DNA of 64,000 bases from Candidatus Villigracilis adiacens (GCA_016703605.1 JADJBU010000011.1:38062-102061), one strand, 5' to 3'; shown: positions 25,031-33,820, counted from the first letter of the stretch. Notes: generated by a model not told the origin, from the sequence alone. Numbers and translations: made by a program.

Positions 25031-25790
25031 TTAACTTGATAAATACTTCTCCAAAAATGCCCAGACCTTCGCCCAGCCATCCACGGCTTGCGCCTGGCGG
25101 TACATCGCCGCATGGTAATAGAAAAATCCGTGCCCGGCGCCGTCGTAGCGGTGGAACTCATAGGTCTTGCCGTGCTTCTTCAACTCCGCTTCGTGCTGGT
25201 CCACCTGCGCGGGGGTCGGGCTCGAGTCGTCGTTGCCGAACAAGCCCAGAATGGGGCAGGGCAGGTCACGGGTCAGGTCGAGAGGCGCGACGGGCGTTTT
25301 TGCGTTCAAGGCTTCGGGCGGCATGACGATCCGCCCGCCCCAGCAATCCACCACTGCGTCGAATCCTTTTGCCTGGCAAGCCGCGAGATAGGCGTGTCTC
25401 CCGCCCGAGCATGTCCCGAAGATGCCGACCTTGCCGTTCGAGTAGGGCAGGGCGCGGATGAATTTCATTCCGCCTTCGAGGTCGCCCGCCGCCTGCGTCG
25501 TCTGCGATCCCGCCGTCTGCGCGGACTTTTGCCGCAACGTCCTCCGGCGTGCCGTGCCCGGCGCGGAAGTACAGATTCGGCGTGATGACGATGTATCCGC
25601 GCAGCGCGAATTTGAGCGTTGCTTCGCGATACCACTGATCCCAGCCGGGCATGTGATGCGCCAGCACCATTGCCGGGAAAGGACCATCTGCCAGCGGGCG
25701 CGCAAAGAAGGCGTTGATCGCGTCGCCGTTCGCGCCTTTCATTGTCACAGTTTCGGCGGTCAAGCCTTCGTGTATATCCGTCGTGTACAT
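25031..25790 (-). pseudogene. dienelactone hydrolase family protein, split by a single-base insertion
   Basis: Two frames together give one complete alpha/beta hydrolase. The 5' part (25790 to about 25497, 98 codons) reads MYTTDIHEGLTAETVTMKG...FPAMVLAHHMPGWD; the 3' part (25495 to 25031) reads QAAGDLEGGMKFIRALPYSNG, the nucleophile motif GTCSGGRH with Cys, and GAGHGFF with the catalytic His. Removing one base at 25496 (plus-strand C within CTGCGTCGTC) restores ADDQAAGDLEGG, as expected for the family, and a 252-residue protein. Either a real frameshift or a consensus error. The family hydrolyses dienelactones and related esters. Confidence 0.8.
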
Positions 25791-25941
25791 ACTGCGCTCC
25801 TTGATGTATAACTGATGTTACGCGCCGGCAGCCAAGGGATTGCGGTTTTTCGCAAGCCCTGAAGCGCCCAATGCCGAGTATAGCACGGTGACATACTCCG
25901 ACGAAAAGGCGGACTACGCCCCATGCGGGCGGGATGTTTCT

Positions 25942-26062
25942 AACTGACGTTACGCAGTGCGTCGCACCAAACGGGTCAGAGTGTCCAGCAAACAGGGCGA
26001 ATCTTCTCGTGAGACTCAACTGTTTCCGGCTGGCGTGATGCACCCTCCGCGTAAGGTGAGTT
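25942..26062. repeat. MITE-like element, family 2, copy 1 (121 bp)
   Basis: Left end AACTGACGTTACGC and right end GCGTAAGGTGAGTT are inverted with two mismatches over 14 bases. The same ends bound an 86-bp element at 40520-40605, although the interiors differ. Confidence 0.65.
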
Positions 26063-26075
26063 TCTAAAATGGACT

Positions 26076-26187
26076 TTATCCGAAATTACCGTCCCGAAGG
26101 CGTCGCCGTGGCGCCGTGGCGACATGTTTTCGCGCAAATCAAAAGAAAAACGAAAGCCTTCGGGACGTTTTTCCTTATTACGGATAA
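26076..26187. repeat. inverted-repeat element with CGTCCCGAAGG arms (112 bp)
   Basis: TTATCCG...CCGTCCCGAAGG on the left is mirrored by CCTTCGGGACG...CGGATAA on the right. The CGTCCCGAAG/CTTTCGGGACG pair is also inside the family 2 copy at 40520-40605, linking the two families. Confidence 0.65.
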
Positions 26188-26315
26188 TGTCTAATATTTT
26201 CCACAATTTGCTGCCGTACGTTTCCTTCGCGAGGAAGCCTTAAAGGTCTTTACGAAGGAAAAACAGGCCTTTAGGGTTTGGGTTGTACGGTATAGAATTC
26301 CATGAAAAGGAAATT

Positions 26316-26555
26316 ATGTCTGAGTTTATCCAATTGCATCTTCTTCTGCCCGGGCAGAAAGCCACCATTGCGCGCATCGGCGGCGCAGGCGCGTTGCGGC
26401 GGCGTTTCATCGAAATGGGCATCGTCAAAGGCGAGGTGATCGAGATCGAGCGCAGCGCCCCGCTCGGCGACCCGGTCGAATATTTCATTAAGGGCTATCA
26501 CCTTGCCTTGAGGAAGGAAGAAGCCGCGCTGATCGAGGTGTTCCTGCATGACTAA
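26316..26555 (+). CDS. feoA: FeoA family ferrous iron transport accessory protein
   Basis: 79 residues of the SH3-like FeoA domain: LLLPGQKATIARIGG, ALRRRFIEMGIVKGEVIEIERSAPLGDPVEYFIKGYHLALRKEEA. FeoA assists FeoB in Fe(II) uptake. ATG 26316 follows AAAAGGAAAT, a reasonable ribosome-binding site. The 3' end overlaps the FeoB GTPase gene by 8 bp, so the feo genes are co-translated. Confidence 0.93.
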   Translation: MSEFIQLHLLLPGQKATIARIGGAGALRRRFIEMGIVKGEVIEIERSAPLGDPVEYFIKGYHLALRKEEAALIEVFLHD

Positions 26556-27117
26556 GCTGACCTTTGCCCTGGCGGGCAACCCCAACGCGGGCAAGACCAC
26601 CATTTTCAACGCCCTGACCGGTCTGCACCAGCATACCGGCAACTGGCCCGGAAAGACCGTCGAAAAGAAGGAAGGGGAGATCAATCACTGGGGCGAAGTC
26701 ATCAAGATCGTAGACCTGCCCGGCTCGTACAGTCTCACCGCCTATTCCCCCGAGGAGATCATCGCCCGCGACTTCATCATCGAAGAACGCCCCGATGTGG
26801 TTGTGAACGTGGTGGATGCAAGCAACCTTGAACGCAATCTTTACCTGACTGTCCAAATCCTTGAATTGGACGTTCCGGTGGTGTTGGCGCTCAATATGAT
26901 GGATGACCTGAAAAAAGCGGGCGGGCGGGTCGATGTGGAAAAACTCTCCCGCCTGCTTGGGGGTGTGCCTGTGGTCTGTGCCACGGCAAATAAAGGCGAG
27001 GGCATCTCCGAAATGATTCAAGCGGCGGTTCAAATTGCCAACCGGACTCAAAAGCCGTACGGTGACGATATAGAGGCATCTTCCGACTTTCGAACGACGG
27101 CGGGGGGAACGGCGTGA
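26548..27117 (+). CDS. feoB: FeoB GTPase half (N-terminal G domain as a separate protein)
   Basis: 189 residues containing the whole G domain: G1 GNPNAGKTT (10-18), G3 DLPGSYSL (about 57), G4 NMMD (about 114) and the family WPGKTVEKKEG switch region. It stops after a non-conserved tail rich in Ser, Thr and Gly, where normal FeoB would continue into the helical and membrane domains. The TGA overlaps a GTG that opens the permease half (27114-27117). A run of six G (27102-27107) lies just before the junction, so a frame error or programmed slip in an originally single gene must be considered. Confidence 0.88.
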   Translation: MTKLTFALAGNPNAGKTTIFNALTGLHQHTGNWPGKTVEKKEGEINHWGEVIKIVDLPGSYSLTAYSPEEIIARDFIIEERPDVVVNVVDASNLERNLYLTVQILELDVPVVLALNMMDDLKKAGGRVDVEKLSRLLGGVPVVCATANKGEGISEMIQAAVQIANRTQKPYGDDIEASSDFRTTAGGTA

Positions 27118-28796
27118 ACATTTCCCAACCCTCTTTTAAACTGGATTATGGCGGCAAGATCGAACGCGAGATCGAAAAGTTGATTTCCGCCTTCGATGAA
27201 TGCAATTTCGATACGGGTCGTTACCCCAGGCGTTGGCTTGCCCTCAAACTGCTCGAAGCCGACGAGGATGTTCTTGTACGGGTGCAGGCTGCGCCAAACG
27301 GGCAGAAGATTCTATCTGTGGCGCAGACGGGTTCCAAACACCTCCAGGATATGCTTGGAGACGAGGTCGATATGCTGGCCGCCGACCGCCGTTACGGCTT
27401 CATCAACGGCGTGGTGCGGCAGGCTCTTCAACGTCCGCGCCTCGACCGCATTACCCTGACCGACCGCATCGACGATATTGTCACACATAAGTGGTTGGGC
27501 TTGCCGGTTTTCTTTGCTGTCATGTATGTGGTCTTCCGCCTCGTGATCGATGTCTCCTCTCCCTTCCTCGATTGGACGGATGCCGTCATCAACGGTCCGC
27601 TGGCAAATTGGATTCGCCTCCTGCTCGACCTCGTCCCGCTCCCGGCGTGGATCCACTCCCTGGTCATCGACGGAATCGTCGCCGGGGTCGGAGGCGTGCT
27701 GGTCTTCGTCCCGGGGTTGTTGATCCTGTACTTCTTCCTCGCGTTATTGGAAGACTCGGGTTACATGTCCCGCGCCGCTTTTGTGATGGACCGCTTCATG
27801 CGTGTGGTGGGCTTGCATGGCAAATCGTTCATTCCCATGATCCTCGGCTTTGGCTGCGCCGTTCCGGCGATCTATGCCACCCGCACCATTGCCAGCCGCA
27901 GAGACCGCGTGCTCACGTCCCTGCTGGTCCCGCTCATGTCCTGCTCGGCGCGCCTGCCCGTCTATGTTGTCTTCGGTCTTGCCTTTTTCGGCTCACGCGC
28001 CGGGACGGTGATCTGGGCGATGTATGCGCTCGGGATTCTGGTCGCCATGCTGGCGGGCATGGTCTTCACGCGTACCATCCTCAAACCCGATGCCTCCTCC
28101 GCTTTTGTGCTCGAGCTCCCGCCCTATCGCCAGCCTTCGATGAAAAGTGTGTTGATCCACATGTGGGAGAACACGCGTGAGTTTGTCCGCAAAGCCGGGA
28201 CGATGATCCTGCTCGCTTCGGTCTTGATGTGGTTTCTCCTCAACCTGCCCTGGGGCGTTGCCGACCAGCGCGATTCATATTTCGGAAAGGTCAGCGGCGC
28301 GATCTCGCCGGTCTTTGCCCCGCTCGGGTTTGGGAATTGGGAAACAGGCGGCGCGCTGGTGACAGGCTTCATGGCGAAGGAGATCGTCGTCAGCACCATG
28401 AGCCAGATCTATCTAAACGACCTCGAAGCGGAGGAATCCGCGCCGACGACCTTTGTCGAAGACCTGCCCGGCATCGTCCGCGGTTTCGGTGAGGCGTTCA
28501 TCAGTTCCGGGCGGATCTTTCTGAGCATCATCCCCGGCGTGGACCTGGTGATGGACGAAACGGAGGTCGAAGACACAGTTTTGAGCATTGCCCTGCGCGA
28601 ACGGTTTACGCCGCTCAGCGCGGTATCCATGCTTGTTTTCGTTCTGTTATACGTCCCCTGTGTTGCGACCCTTGGCGCGATCAAACAGGAGTTCGGCGCG
28701 TCCTGGGCGGTGACGTCAGCCGTCTATCAAACCGTGGTCGCATGGGTCGCGGCATTTCTCATCTATCGCGCCGGTCTCCTGCTCGGGTTTGCCTGA
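27114..28796 (+). CDS. feoB: FeoB permease half (helical and membrane domains)
   Basis: 560 residues from GTG. It begins with the FeoB helical region (LDYGGKIEREIEKLI) and then carries the two gate repeats and core: GYMSRAAFVMDRFMR, ILGFGCAVPAIYATRTI with the conserved Cys, and PLMSCSARLPVYVVF. About ten membrane spans. It moves Fe(II) inward across the cytoplasmic membrane and is expected to function with the GTPase half encoded directly upstream. Followed after 2 bp by the FeoC-like gene. Confidence 0.92.
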   Translation: MNISQPSFKLDYGGKIEREIEKLISAFDECNFDTGRYPRRWLALKLLEADEDVLVRVQAAPNGQKILSVAQTGSKHLQDMLGDEVDMLAADRRYGFINGVVRQALQRPRLDRITLTDRIDDIVTHKWLGLPVFFAVMYVVFRLVIDVSSPFLDWTDAVINGPLANWIRLLLDLVPLPAWIHSLVIDGIVAGVGGVLVFVPGLLILYFFLALLEDSGYMSRAAFVMDRFMRVVGLHGKSFIPMILGFGCAVPAIYATRTIASRRDRVLTSLLVPLMSCSARLPVYVVFGLAFFGSRAGTVIWAMYALGILVAMLAGMVFTRTILKPDASSAFVLELPPYRQPSMKSVLIHMWENTREFVRKAGTMILLASVLMWFLLNLPWGVADQRDSYFGKVSGAISPVFAPLGFGNWETGGALVTGFMAKEIVVSTMSQIYLNDLEAEESAPTTFVEDLPGIVRGFGEAFISSGRIFLSIIPGVDLVMDETEVEDTVLSIALRERFTPLSAVSMLVFVLLYVPCVATLGAIKQEFGASWAVTSAVYQTVVAWVAAFLIYRAGLLLGFA

Positions 28797-28798
28797 CG

Positions 28799-29077
28799 AT
28801 GTTGAACCAACTGGTTGACCTGCTTGCGCGCCAACGGGACGGCATGAGTCTTTCAGAGATCAGCCGCGCCCTGAATGCCCAGCCCTCGGCGGTCCAGTCC
28901 ATGATCGAGTTGCTGGTGCGGAAGGGCAAATTGATCGAGATCGGTCCCGATGGAAAAGCCTGCGCCAACTGCGGCATGGTCTCGGATTGCAACCTGCTTG
29001 CCGCGCATGGCAAGCGGTATCTCCCTGCTCCCGTTTTTTTGGATGAAGAGATTCGCCTCACCCCGCCTTCCGCCTGA
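28799..29077 (+). CDS. FeoC-like winged-helix protein
   Basis: 92 residues. Residues 1-50 are a winged helix (LVDLLARQRDGMSLSEISRALNAQPSAVQSMIELLV), and C55-x-x-C58-x5-C64 (KACANCGMVSDC) is a candidate Fe-S site as in FeoC. In other bacteria FeoC guards FeoB from proteolysis or acts in regulation. ATG 28799 lies 2 bp after the FeoB stop, closing a feoA-feoB-feoB-feoC operon. Confidence 0.82.
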   Translation: MLNQLVDLLARQRDGMSLSEISRALNAQPSAVQSMIELLVRKGKLIEIGPDGKACANCGMVSDCNLLAAHGKRYLPAPVFLDEEIRLTPPSA

Positions 29078-29129
29078 TTCGCGTACCCAGACTCGGGTCA
29101 ACGCCCGGATTCGACCGTTTTTCACACAG

Positions 29130-29135
29130 TATAAT
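29130..29135 (+). promoter_or_regulatory. -10 element TATAAT before the PAS-GGDEF gene
   Basis: TATAAT is placed 27 nt before the ATG at 29162, giving a leader of about 20 nt with a GAGGAA ribosome-binding site. The -35 region is poor. Confidence 0.4.
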
Positions 29136-29161
29136 TTCGCCACGATAAATTGCGAGGAAAT

Positions 29162-30589
29162 ATGCCAGATTCCGAAGACAAGGAGTATTTGGTGACCCTG
29201 TTCGAGTATGCGCCTGTTTCACTTTGGGAGCAGGATTTCAGCCAGATCAAGAAAGAATTCGACAGGCTTCGCACGCAGGGGGTGAAGTCGCTCAACGCCC
29301 ACCTGGTCATGCATCCTGAATTCGTCGATCAATGCATGTCGCAAATCCGTGTGGTGGATGTCAACCTGAAGACGCTCACGCTGCTGGCGGCGGATACGAA
29401 ACAGCAATTGCTTTCGAATCTGGATCAGGTCTTTCGGGACGGGATGCGGCGTCACTTCCGCGACGAATTGCGCGCGCTCTGGAACGGCGATGTGGAATGG
29501 TCGGGGGAGGGTGTCAACTACACCTTAAGCGGCGAGCCGCTGGATGTCATCCTGCACTGGCGCATCCTGCCGGGGTATGAAGAGGGTTGGGAGCGGGTAC
29601 TGGTCACCATCGAAAACATCACGGAGCGAAGACGGGCGGAGCGGCGCCTGCGCAGTCTGTTCGAGACCTCGCCGATCTCCCTGTGGGAGGAGGATTACAG
29701 CGCCATCAAGGCATATTTTGACTCTTTGCGCGCCCGGGGTGTGACGAGCCTTCAGGATCACCTGGAGGAACACCCCGAGGTTGTCCTGCACTGCGCAGGC
29801 TTGATAAAAGTTTTGGACGTAAACCAGCGCACGCTTGAACTGTTCGGCGCGCAGTCGAAGGAGTACCTGATCGCCAACCTGCCCCGCATCTTTCGCGATG
29901 AAATGGAGCGCCATTTTGCGAAGGAACTGGTCGATCTGTGGAATGGATCGCACTCCTACGAGCGGGAGGGGATCAATTACTCGCTCAACGGAGAACCGAT
30001 CAACATCCTGTTGAACTTCAAGATCATGCCGGGGCACGAACAGGATTTCGGCTGGGCATTGGTATCCATTCAGGATATTACCGTCCGCAAGAAGGCGGAG
30101 GAATATCTCCATTATCTGGGTACGCATGATGTAATGACGGGGCTGTTCAACCGCGCCTACTTCGAGGAAGTGATTCAAAAACTGGAGATCAGGCGGAAAG
30201 ACCCGGTCAGCATCATCATAATTGATTTGAATCATCTCAAGACGACCAATGACACACTCGGTCATCAGGCGGGGGATAAACTGATCCGGCGCCTGGCGGA
30301 GGTCTTGACTGCCGCCTTTAACAACGGCCAGATCGCAGCCCGGATCGGCGGCGATGAATTTGCGGTTGTCCTGCCGGAGACAGGCGAGGTCGACGCCGCG
30401 GAATACCTGAAACAGATTAATGCGCTTGTGGAGATCAACAACAAATATTACCGCGAACCTTCCCTGAGTATTTCATTTGGTTCGGCGTCCAGCCAGCCGG
30501 GCGTGACGTTGGAAAAGGTGATCCAGTTTGCAGATGACTCGATGTATCGCAATAAAGCCGAGTTTCATCTCCGCCGCAGGGGTGATTGA
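29162..30589 (+). CDS. tandem PAS-like sensor with GGDEF diguanylate cyclase domain
   Basis: 475 residues, soluble. Two homologous sensor repeats: FEYAPVSLWEQDFSQIKKEFD... (about 9-155) and FETSPISLWEEDYSAIKAYFD... (about 165-305), both of a PAS-like type with LWExDxSxIK openings and an RRR/RKKAEE linker. The C-terminal GGDEF domain (about 310-475) has GLFNRAYFEE, the full active site RIGGDEFAVVLP and SISFGSAS. An RxxD inhibitory site is not obvious. It makes cyclic di-GMP in the cytoplasm. The close similarity of the two sensor repeats suggests recent duplication. Confidence 0.9.
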   Translation: MPDSEDKEYLVTLFEYAPVSLWEQDFSQIKKEFDRLRTQGVKSLNAHLVMHPEFVDQCMSQIRVVDVNLKTLTLLAADTKQQLLSNLDQVFRDGMRRHFRDELRALWNGDVEWSGEGVNYTLSGEPLDVILHWRILPGYEEGWERVLVTIENITERRRAERRLRSLFETSPISLWEEDYSAIKAYFDSLRARGVTSLQDHLEEHPEVVLHCAGLIKVLDVNQRTLELFGAQSKEYLIANLPRIFRDEMERHFAKELVDLWNGSHSYEREGINYSLNGEPINILLNFKIMPGHEQDFGWALVSIQDITVRKKAEEYLHYLGTHDVMTGLFNRAYFEEVIQKLEIRRKDPVSIIIIDLNHLKTTNDTLGHQAGDKLIRRLAEVLTAAFNNGQIAARIGGDEFAVVLPETGEVDAAEYLKQINALVEINNKYYREPSLSISFGSASSQPGVTLEKVIQFADDSMYRNKAEFHLRRRGD

Positions 30590-30640
30590 ATTTTTGCGGC
30601 CCTGCCGGGACAATGTAAACATTGTCTTACAAAAACAAAT

Positions 30641-31237
30641 TTACCCCCCGGCAAGCAAGGCGAACAACCCGAATGCAATGATGATCGAGCCGGAGATGCG
30701 GTTGATCCATGCCATATGCGCCGGGGTTAATTTATTGCGCAGGATGCCCACCCCGATGCTGAGAGTCAGCCACCAAGCCGCAGAGCCTGCAAAGACGCCC
30801 GCCACCATGACGAGAGGAGAGCCGGTTGTCGTTCCGAGCATTGTCCCGGCGAAGATGGCGGCGAAGGCAAGGATGGTCATTGGGTTGGTGATTGTCAAAA
30901 AGAAGGTCGAAAGGTACATGCTCCACAACCCGTCCGCTGAAGCTTCCGCCGGTTTGTCAGACGGTTTTTCACGGAAGGTTTTCGCCCCGAGATAGAGCAG
31001 GAACAACCCGCCGACGATGCGCAGCCAGAAGGCGTTATTAACCAAAAGCCCGGTGACGGCGGTCAGCCCGAAGGCGGCGATGGCTCCGTAGGCCATGTCT
31101 GCGCTTGCCGCACCCATCCCGGAGACGAACCCAGCCGTCTTGCCGTTTGCCAGCGTGCGGCGGATGCACAAGACACCAATCGGTCCGACCGGGGCGGCGA
31201 TGGAAATGCCGATGATGAACGCTTTTAGAAATAACAT
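30641..31237 (-). CDS. LysE family amino-acid/metabolite exporter
   Basis: 198 residues, six spans. The start GISIAAPVGPIGVLCIRRTLANGKTAGFVSGMGAA contains the P-x-G-P signature of LysE/RhtB exporters, and FFLTITNPMTILAFAAIFAG carries the conserved N-P. It exports amino acids or related compounds; substrate unknown. Stands alone on the minus strand. Confidence 0.88.
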   Translation of the reverse strand: MLFLKAFIIGISIAAPVGPIGVLCIRRTLANGKTAGFVSGMGAASADMAYGAIAAFGLTAVTGLLVNNAFWLRIVGGLFLLYLGAKTFREKPSDKPAEASADGLWSMYLSTFFLTITNPMTILAFAAIFAGTMLGTTTGSPLVMVAGVFAGSAAWWLTLSIGVGILRNKLTPAHMAWINRISGSIIIAFGLFALLAGG

Positions 31238-31354
31238 GATTCACCTGTTGAAGATTCCGTTCCGTAACCAAGGAACTCGCCTTAGAGAACTTTTCTTAAG
31301 TCCGTGAAAACGGGGTCGAACGTCTCCTGACGGTCGCTTCCCGCTCCAAGGTCT

Positions 31355-31386
31355 GGAGATGCCGCGCGGTATCACGCCGCCGCTTT
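31355..31386. repeat. dispersed repeat, family 6, copy 1
   Basis: The segment GGAGATGCCGCGCGGTATCAC followed by GCCGCCGCTTT resembles 52844-52875 (GGAGATG...GGCATCAC...GCCGCTTT). Both contain a small hairpin around GATGCC...GGTATC. It sits in the 238-bp gap between the LysE-like and secF genes. Confidence 0.5.
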
Positions 31387-31438
31387 GTGCCCTCGGTGGT
31401 AGATTTTTTCCGGCTGGCCCGGGTTGGGGAATTAAAAA

Positions 31439-31464
31439 AGACAGCCATCATGGGATGGCTGTCT
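31439..31464 (-). terminator. intrinsic terminator of secDF
   Basis: Stem AGACAGCCATC / GATGGCTGTCT with a 4-nt loop; on the minus strand it is followed by TTTTTTAATT. It lies 11 nt beyond the secF stop. The plus-strand side also ends in T-rich sequence. Confidence 0.85.
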
Positions 31465-31475
31465 GCATTTTGTTT

Positions 31476-32393
31476 TTACGCGTTTGCGCCGCGCCCGAAC
31501 CAGGTCGACCATTCGCGTTTTTCCCAGAGCACCAAAATGGGAGCCGCGACGAAGATGGAGGAGTAGGTCCCGCTCAACAACCCAACGAGCAGGATCACGG
31601 CAAATTCCTGCAAGGTCACGCCGCCGAAGAGGGCAAGCGATAAAAGCAGGAATTCCACGGTCATCAACTGCGTATTGATCGAGCGTTGCAGGGTCTGCAC
31701 GATGGAATGGTTGACCAGCGTTTCGTATTCAAGCCTGCGCAGGCTGGTGGCGTTCTCGCGGATGCGGTCGAAGACCACGACCTTGTCCTGCACCGAGAAG
31801 CCGATCACGGTCAACAGGGCGGTCAGGAAGAGGGCGTCCATCTGCCACTCGAAAAATCGCGCGCCGATGCCCGCGATACTGAAAACCACAGCCACATCAT
31901 GCGCCATGGCAATAACTGCGCAGACTCCGTACCGGAAGGCGTTTTGCACCTTGCGAAATGCCAGTGTGATGTAAAACACCACACCCAGCGCCGCCACGCC
32001 CACTGCCAGAGCCGCGCGCGAGGCAACCTGCGCCCCAATGGTCGGACCAACGCTGTCGAAACTGATGACGGTCACCTCGCCGCCCACCGCGGTTTTCATC
32101 CCCGTCAATATCTGGTCGCGGACCTCGTTGGTCAGGAAGGAGGAGCGGATCAGCACCGACCCGGTGTCTGTCGTGGTGACCTGGGCATCGTCGATCCCCG
32201 CATCTTCGTAGATGGCGTTGATGGTTTCCGTGTCGAGGGTTTGCCCCGTTTCGAATGCGATTTCAAAAAGACTGCCGCCGGTGAAGTCGATGGAAAGGGG
32301 CAGACCATCAACGGCGAGGAAAACCAGTCCTGGCACAATGATGATGAACGAGAGAAGGAAATACAGGTAGCGCTTGCTGAGAATATCGATCAT
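31476..32393 (-). CDS. secF: protein translocase subunit SecF
   Basis: 305 residues with six spans. SIDFTGGSLFEIAF (near residue 34) is the SecF counterpart of the SecD GLDLQGG motif, and VIGFSVQDKVVVFDRIRENATSLRR is the conserved Sec/RND core with the proton-relay Asp. It draws translocating proteins out of the SecYEG channel using proton motive force. It follows secD by 9 bp. Confidence 0.96.
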   Translation of the reverse strand: MIDILSKRYLYFLLSFIIIVPGLVFLAVDGLPLSIDFTGGSLFEIAFETGQTLDTETINAIYEDAGIDDAQVTTTDTGSVLIRSSFLTNEVRDQILTGMKTAVGGEVTVISFDSVGPTIGAQVASRAALAVGVAALGVVFYITLAFRKVQNAFRYGVCAVIAMAHDVAVVFSIAGIGARFFEWQMDALFLTALLTVIGFSVQDKVVVFDRIRENATSLRRLEYETLVNHSIVQTLQRSINTQLMTVEFLLLSLALFGGVTLQEFAVILLVGLLSGTYSSIFVAAPILVLWEKREWSTWFGRGANA

Positions 32394-32402
32394 GGGAAAA
32401 TC

Positions 32403-33761
32403 CTAGATGCCAAACCAGAGGTCATAATTATTCGGCTTGAAGCCCTTCAGGAAGAGAGCCAGCAGGGTGCGTGTGACGTAAATGGCGGTGAAAAGCGAGA
32501 TGCCCACACCGAGAGCCAGGGTCAACGAGAAGCCCTTGACGATTGTCGCGCCGAAGGTCGAGCCGAACCAGAACAGGATCAGCGACGTGATGATCGCCGA
32601 AAGGTTCGAGTCGCGGATGGACGACCATGCGCGGGTCCAGCCCTGGTCCACCGCCTGGGTGAGGTTCTTGCCGTTGCGCAATTCCTCCTTCAACCGTTCG
32701 AAGATGAGAATGTTGGCGTCGAGCGCCGCGCCGGTGCTGAGCAGGAAACCCGCAATACCGGGCAGGGTCAGCGTGAAGTGGAACCATTTGAAGACCGCGA
32801 ACGCGATGGCGGCATAAATAAGAATGGAAAGCACAGCCACGATGCCGGGCAGGCGGTAGTAAAGGATCATGAACAGCGCCACGATCGCCATGCCGATCAG
32901 ACCGGCGCGCAGGCTTTTGCTCAGTGAATCCGCGCCGAGGGTGGGACCGATGATGCGGGTTTCGACGATTTTGAGGGGAACGGGAAGCGAACCGTAGCGC
33001 AATTGCACGGCGAAAGCGTTCGCCGACTCTGCCGTGAAACTCCCGCTGATGGAACCTTCTCCGCCGTCAATCTTATCCTGGATCACGGGGGAGGAGATAA
33101 CCTGCTTGTCGAGCGTAATGGTCAGGAACTCTCCGACATTTGCGCCGGTGTGATCGGCAAATATCCGCGCCCCCTCTGATTTGAGGACAAAGTTGATGAC
33201 GTAGTTCACGCCCAGTTGGTCCGGCACAACGGTAACGCTGTCGAGTTCGGCGCCGGTCATGATGGTGTGATAGACCGTTGAGCCGTCTTCAGGCGCCGGC
33301 GCGGGTTCGCCGCTCGGGCTGTAATCGGTGACGAGGAACGTGCCTTCTTCAGGGGCGACATTGCCGGTGTCCACGAACTCCATCAAGCCGGTCTGTTGAA
33401 TGGTGGCAAGCACCGATTCAGTATCTTCCAGTCCGGGGAATTCGCCCACAATGCGGCGGTCACCGGCGATCTGGATGACGTTTTCATTCACGCCCAGCGC
33501 ATCGGTGCGCTGCTGCACGATATCGCGGGCGATCTCCATCGCATCGCCCGCGACCTGTTGGTCGGCGGGGATGTCGGCTTCGAGCAACACCTGCAAGCCG
33601 CCCTGCAAGTCGAGACCGAGACGCGGCTCGACATTGCGCGAAAACAGGGCTTCATTGCTTAACGGGTTAAGGACATTGATTTCATCGCTCAGGTCGACCC
33701 ATAACGCCAGGGCGAGGATCAACACGATGAGGATGATGCGGTTGGTCAAATTACGAATCAT
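32403..33761 (-). CDS. secD: protein translocase subunit SecD
   Basis: 452 residues. An N-terminal span (about 7-23) precedes RLGLDLQGGLQVLLEAD (about 47-63) and the large extracytoplasmic P1 head; five C-terminal spans include the GIAGFLLSTGAALDANILIFERLKEELRNG signature. Works with SecF in the membrane. Shorter P1 than the E. coli protein, as in most Gram-positive and Chloroflexota homologues. First gene of the secD-secF operon. Confidence 0.96.
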   Translation of the reverse strand: MIRNLTNRIILIVLILALALWVDLSDEINVLNPLSNEALFSRNVEPRLGLDLQGGLQVLLEADIPADQQVAGDAMEIARDIVQQRTDALGVNENVIQIAGDRRIVGEFPGLEDTESVLATIQQTGLMEFVDTGNVAPEEGTFLVTDYSPSGEPAPAPEDGSTVYHTIMTGAELDSVTVVPDQLGVNYVINFVLKSEGARIFADHTGANVGEFLTITLDKQVISSPVIQDKIDGGEGSISGSFTAESANAFAVQLRYGSLPVPLKIVETRIIGPTLGADSLSKSLRAGLIGMAIVALFMILYYRLPGIVAVLSILIYAAIAFAVFKWFHFTLTLPGIAGFLLSTGAALDANILIFERLKEELRNGKNLTQAVDQGWTRAWSSIRDSNLSAIITSLILFWFGSTFGATIVKGFSLTLALGVGISLFTAIYVTRTLLALFLKGFKPNNYDLWFGI

Positions 33762-33787
33762 GCGGGAATATCTCCATCCACGAAAAT

Positions 33788-33820
33788 GTGGCGTTTATGC
33801 GCCACGCGGGCGACATTATA
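33788..33820 (-). promoter_or_regulatory. candidate secDF promoter -10 and leader hairpin
   Basis: On the minus strand TATAAT occupies 33820-33815, about 55 nt before the secD ATG, and the leader contains a hairpin GTGGCG...CGCCAC (33788-33805). No good -35 is seen. Confidence 0.4.

Larger units (their letters stand above)
25791..26315. other. gene-free 525-bp stretch filled with palindromic elements
   Basis: No credible gene is visible on either strand. The stretch holds a family 2 element (25942-26062), an adjacent longer inverted repeat (26076-26187) and an inverted pair CCGTACG-TTTCCTTCG ... CGAAGGAAA ... GTACGG at about 26213-26290 just upstream of feoA. The last could fold in the feoA leader. 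Confidence 0.7.

Noticed and set aside
26213..26290. Iron-responsive riboswitch upstream of feoA
   Set aside because: Only inverted pairs are visible; no known riboswitch consensus was recognised.
31686..32927. 413-codon frame opposite secF and secD
   Set aside because: Antisense shadow across two genes; Gln, His and Asp rich with no family match.
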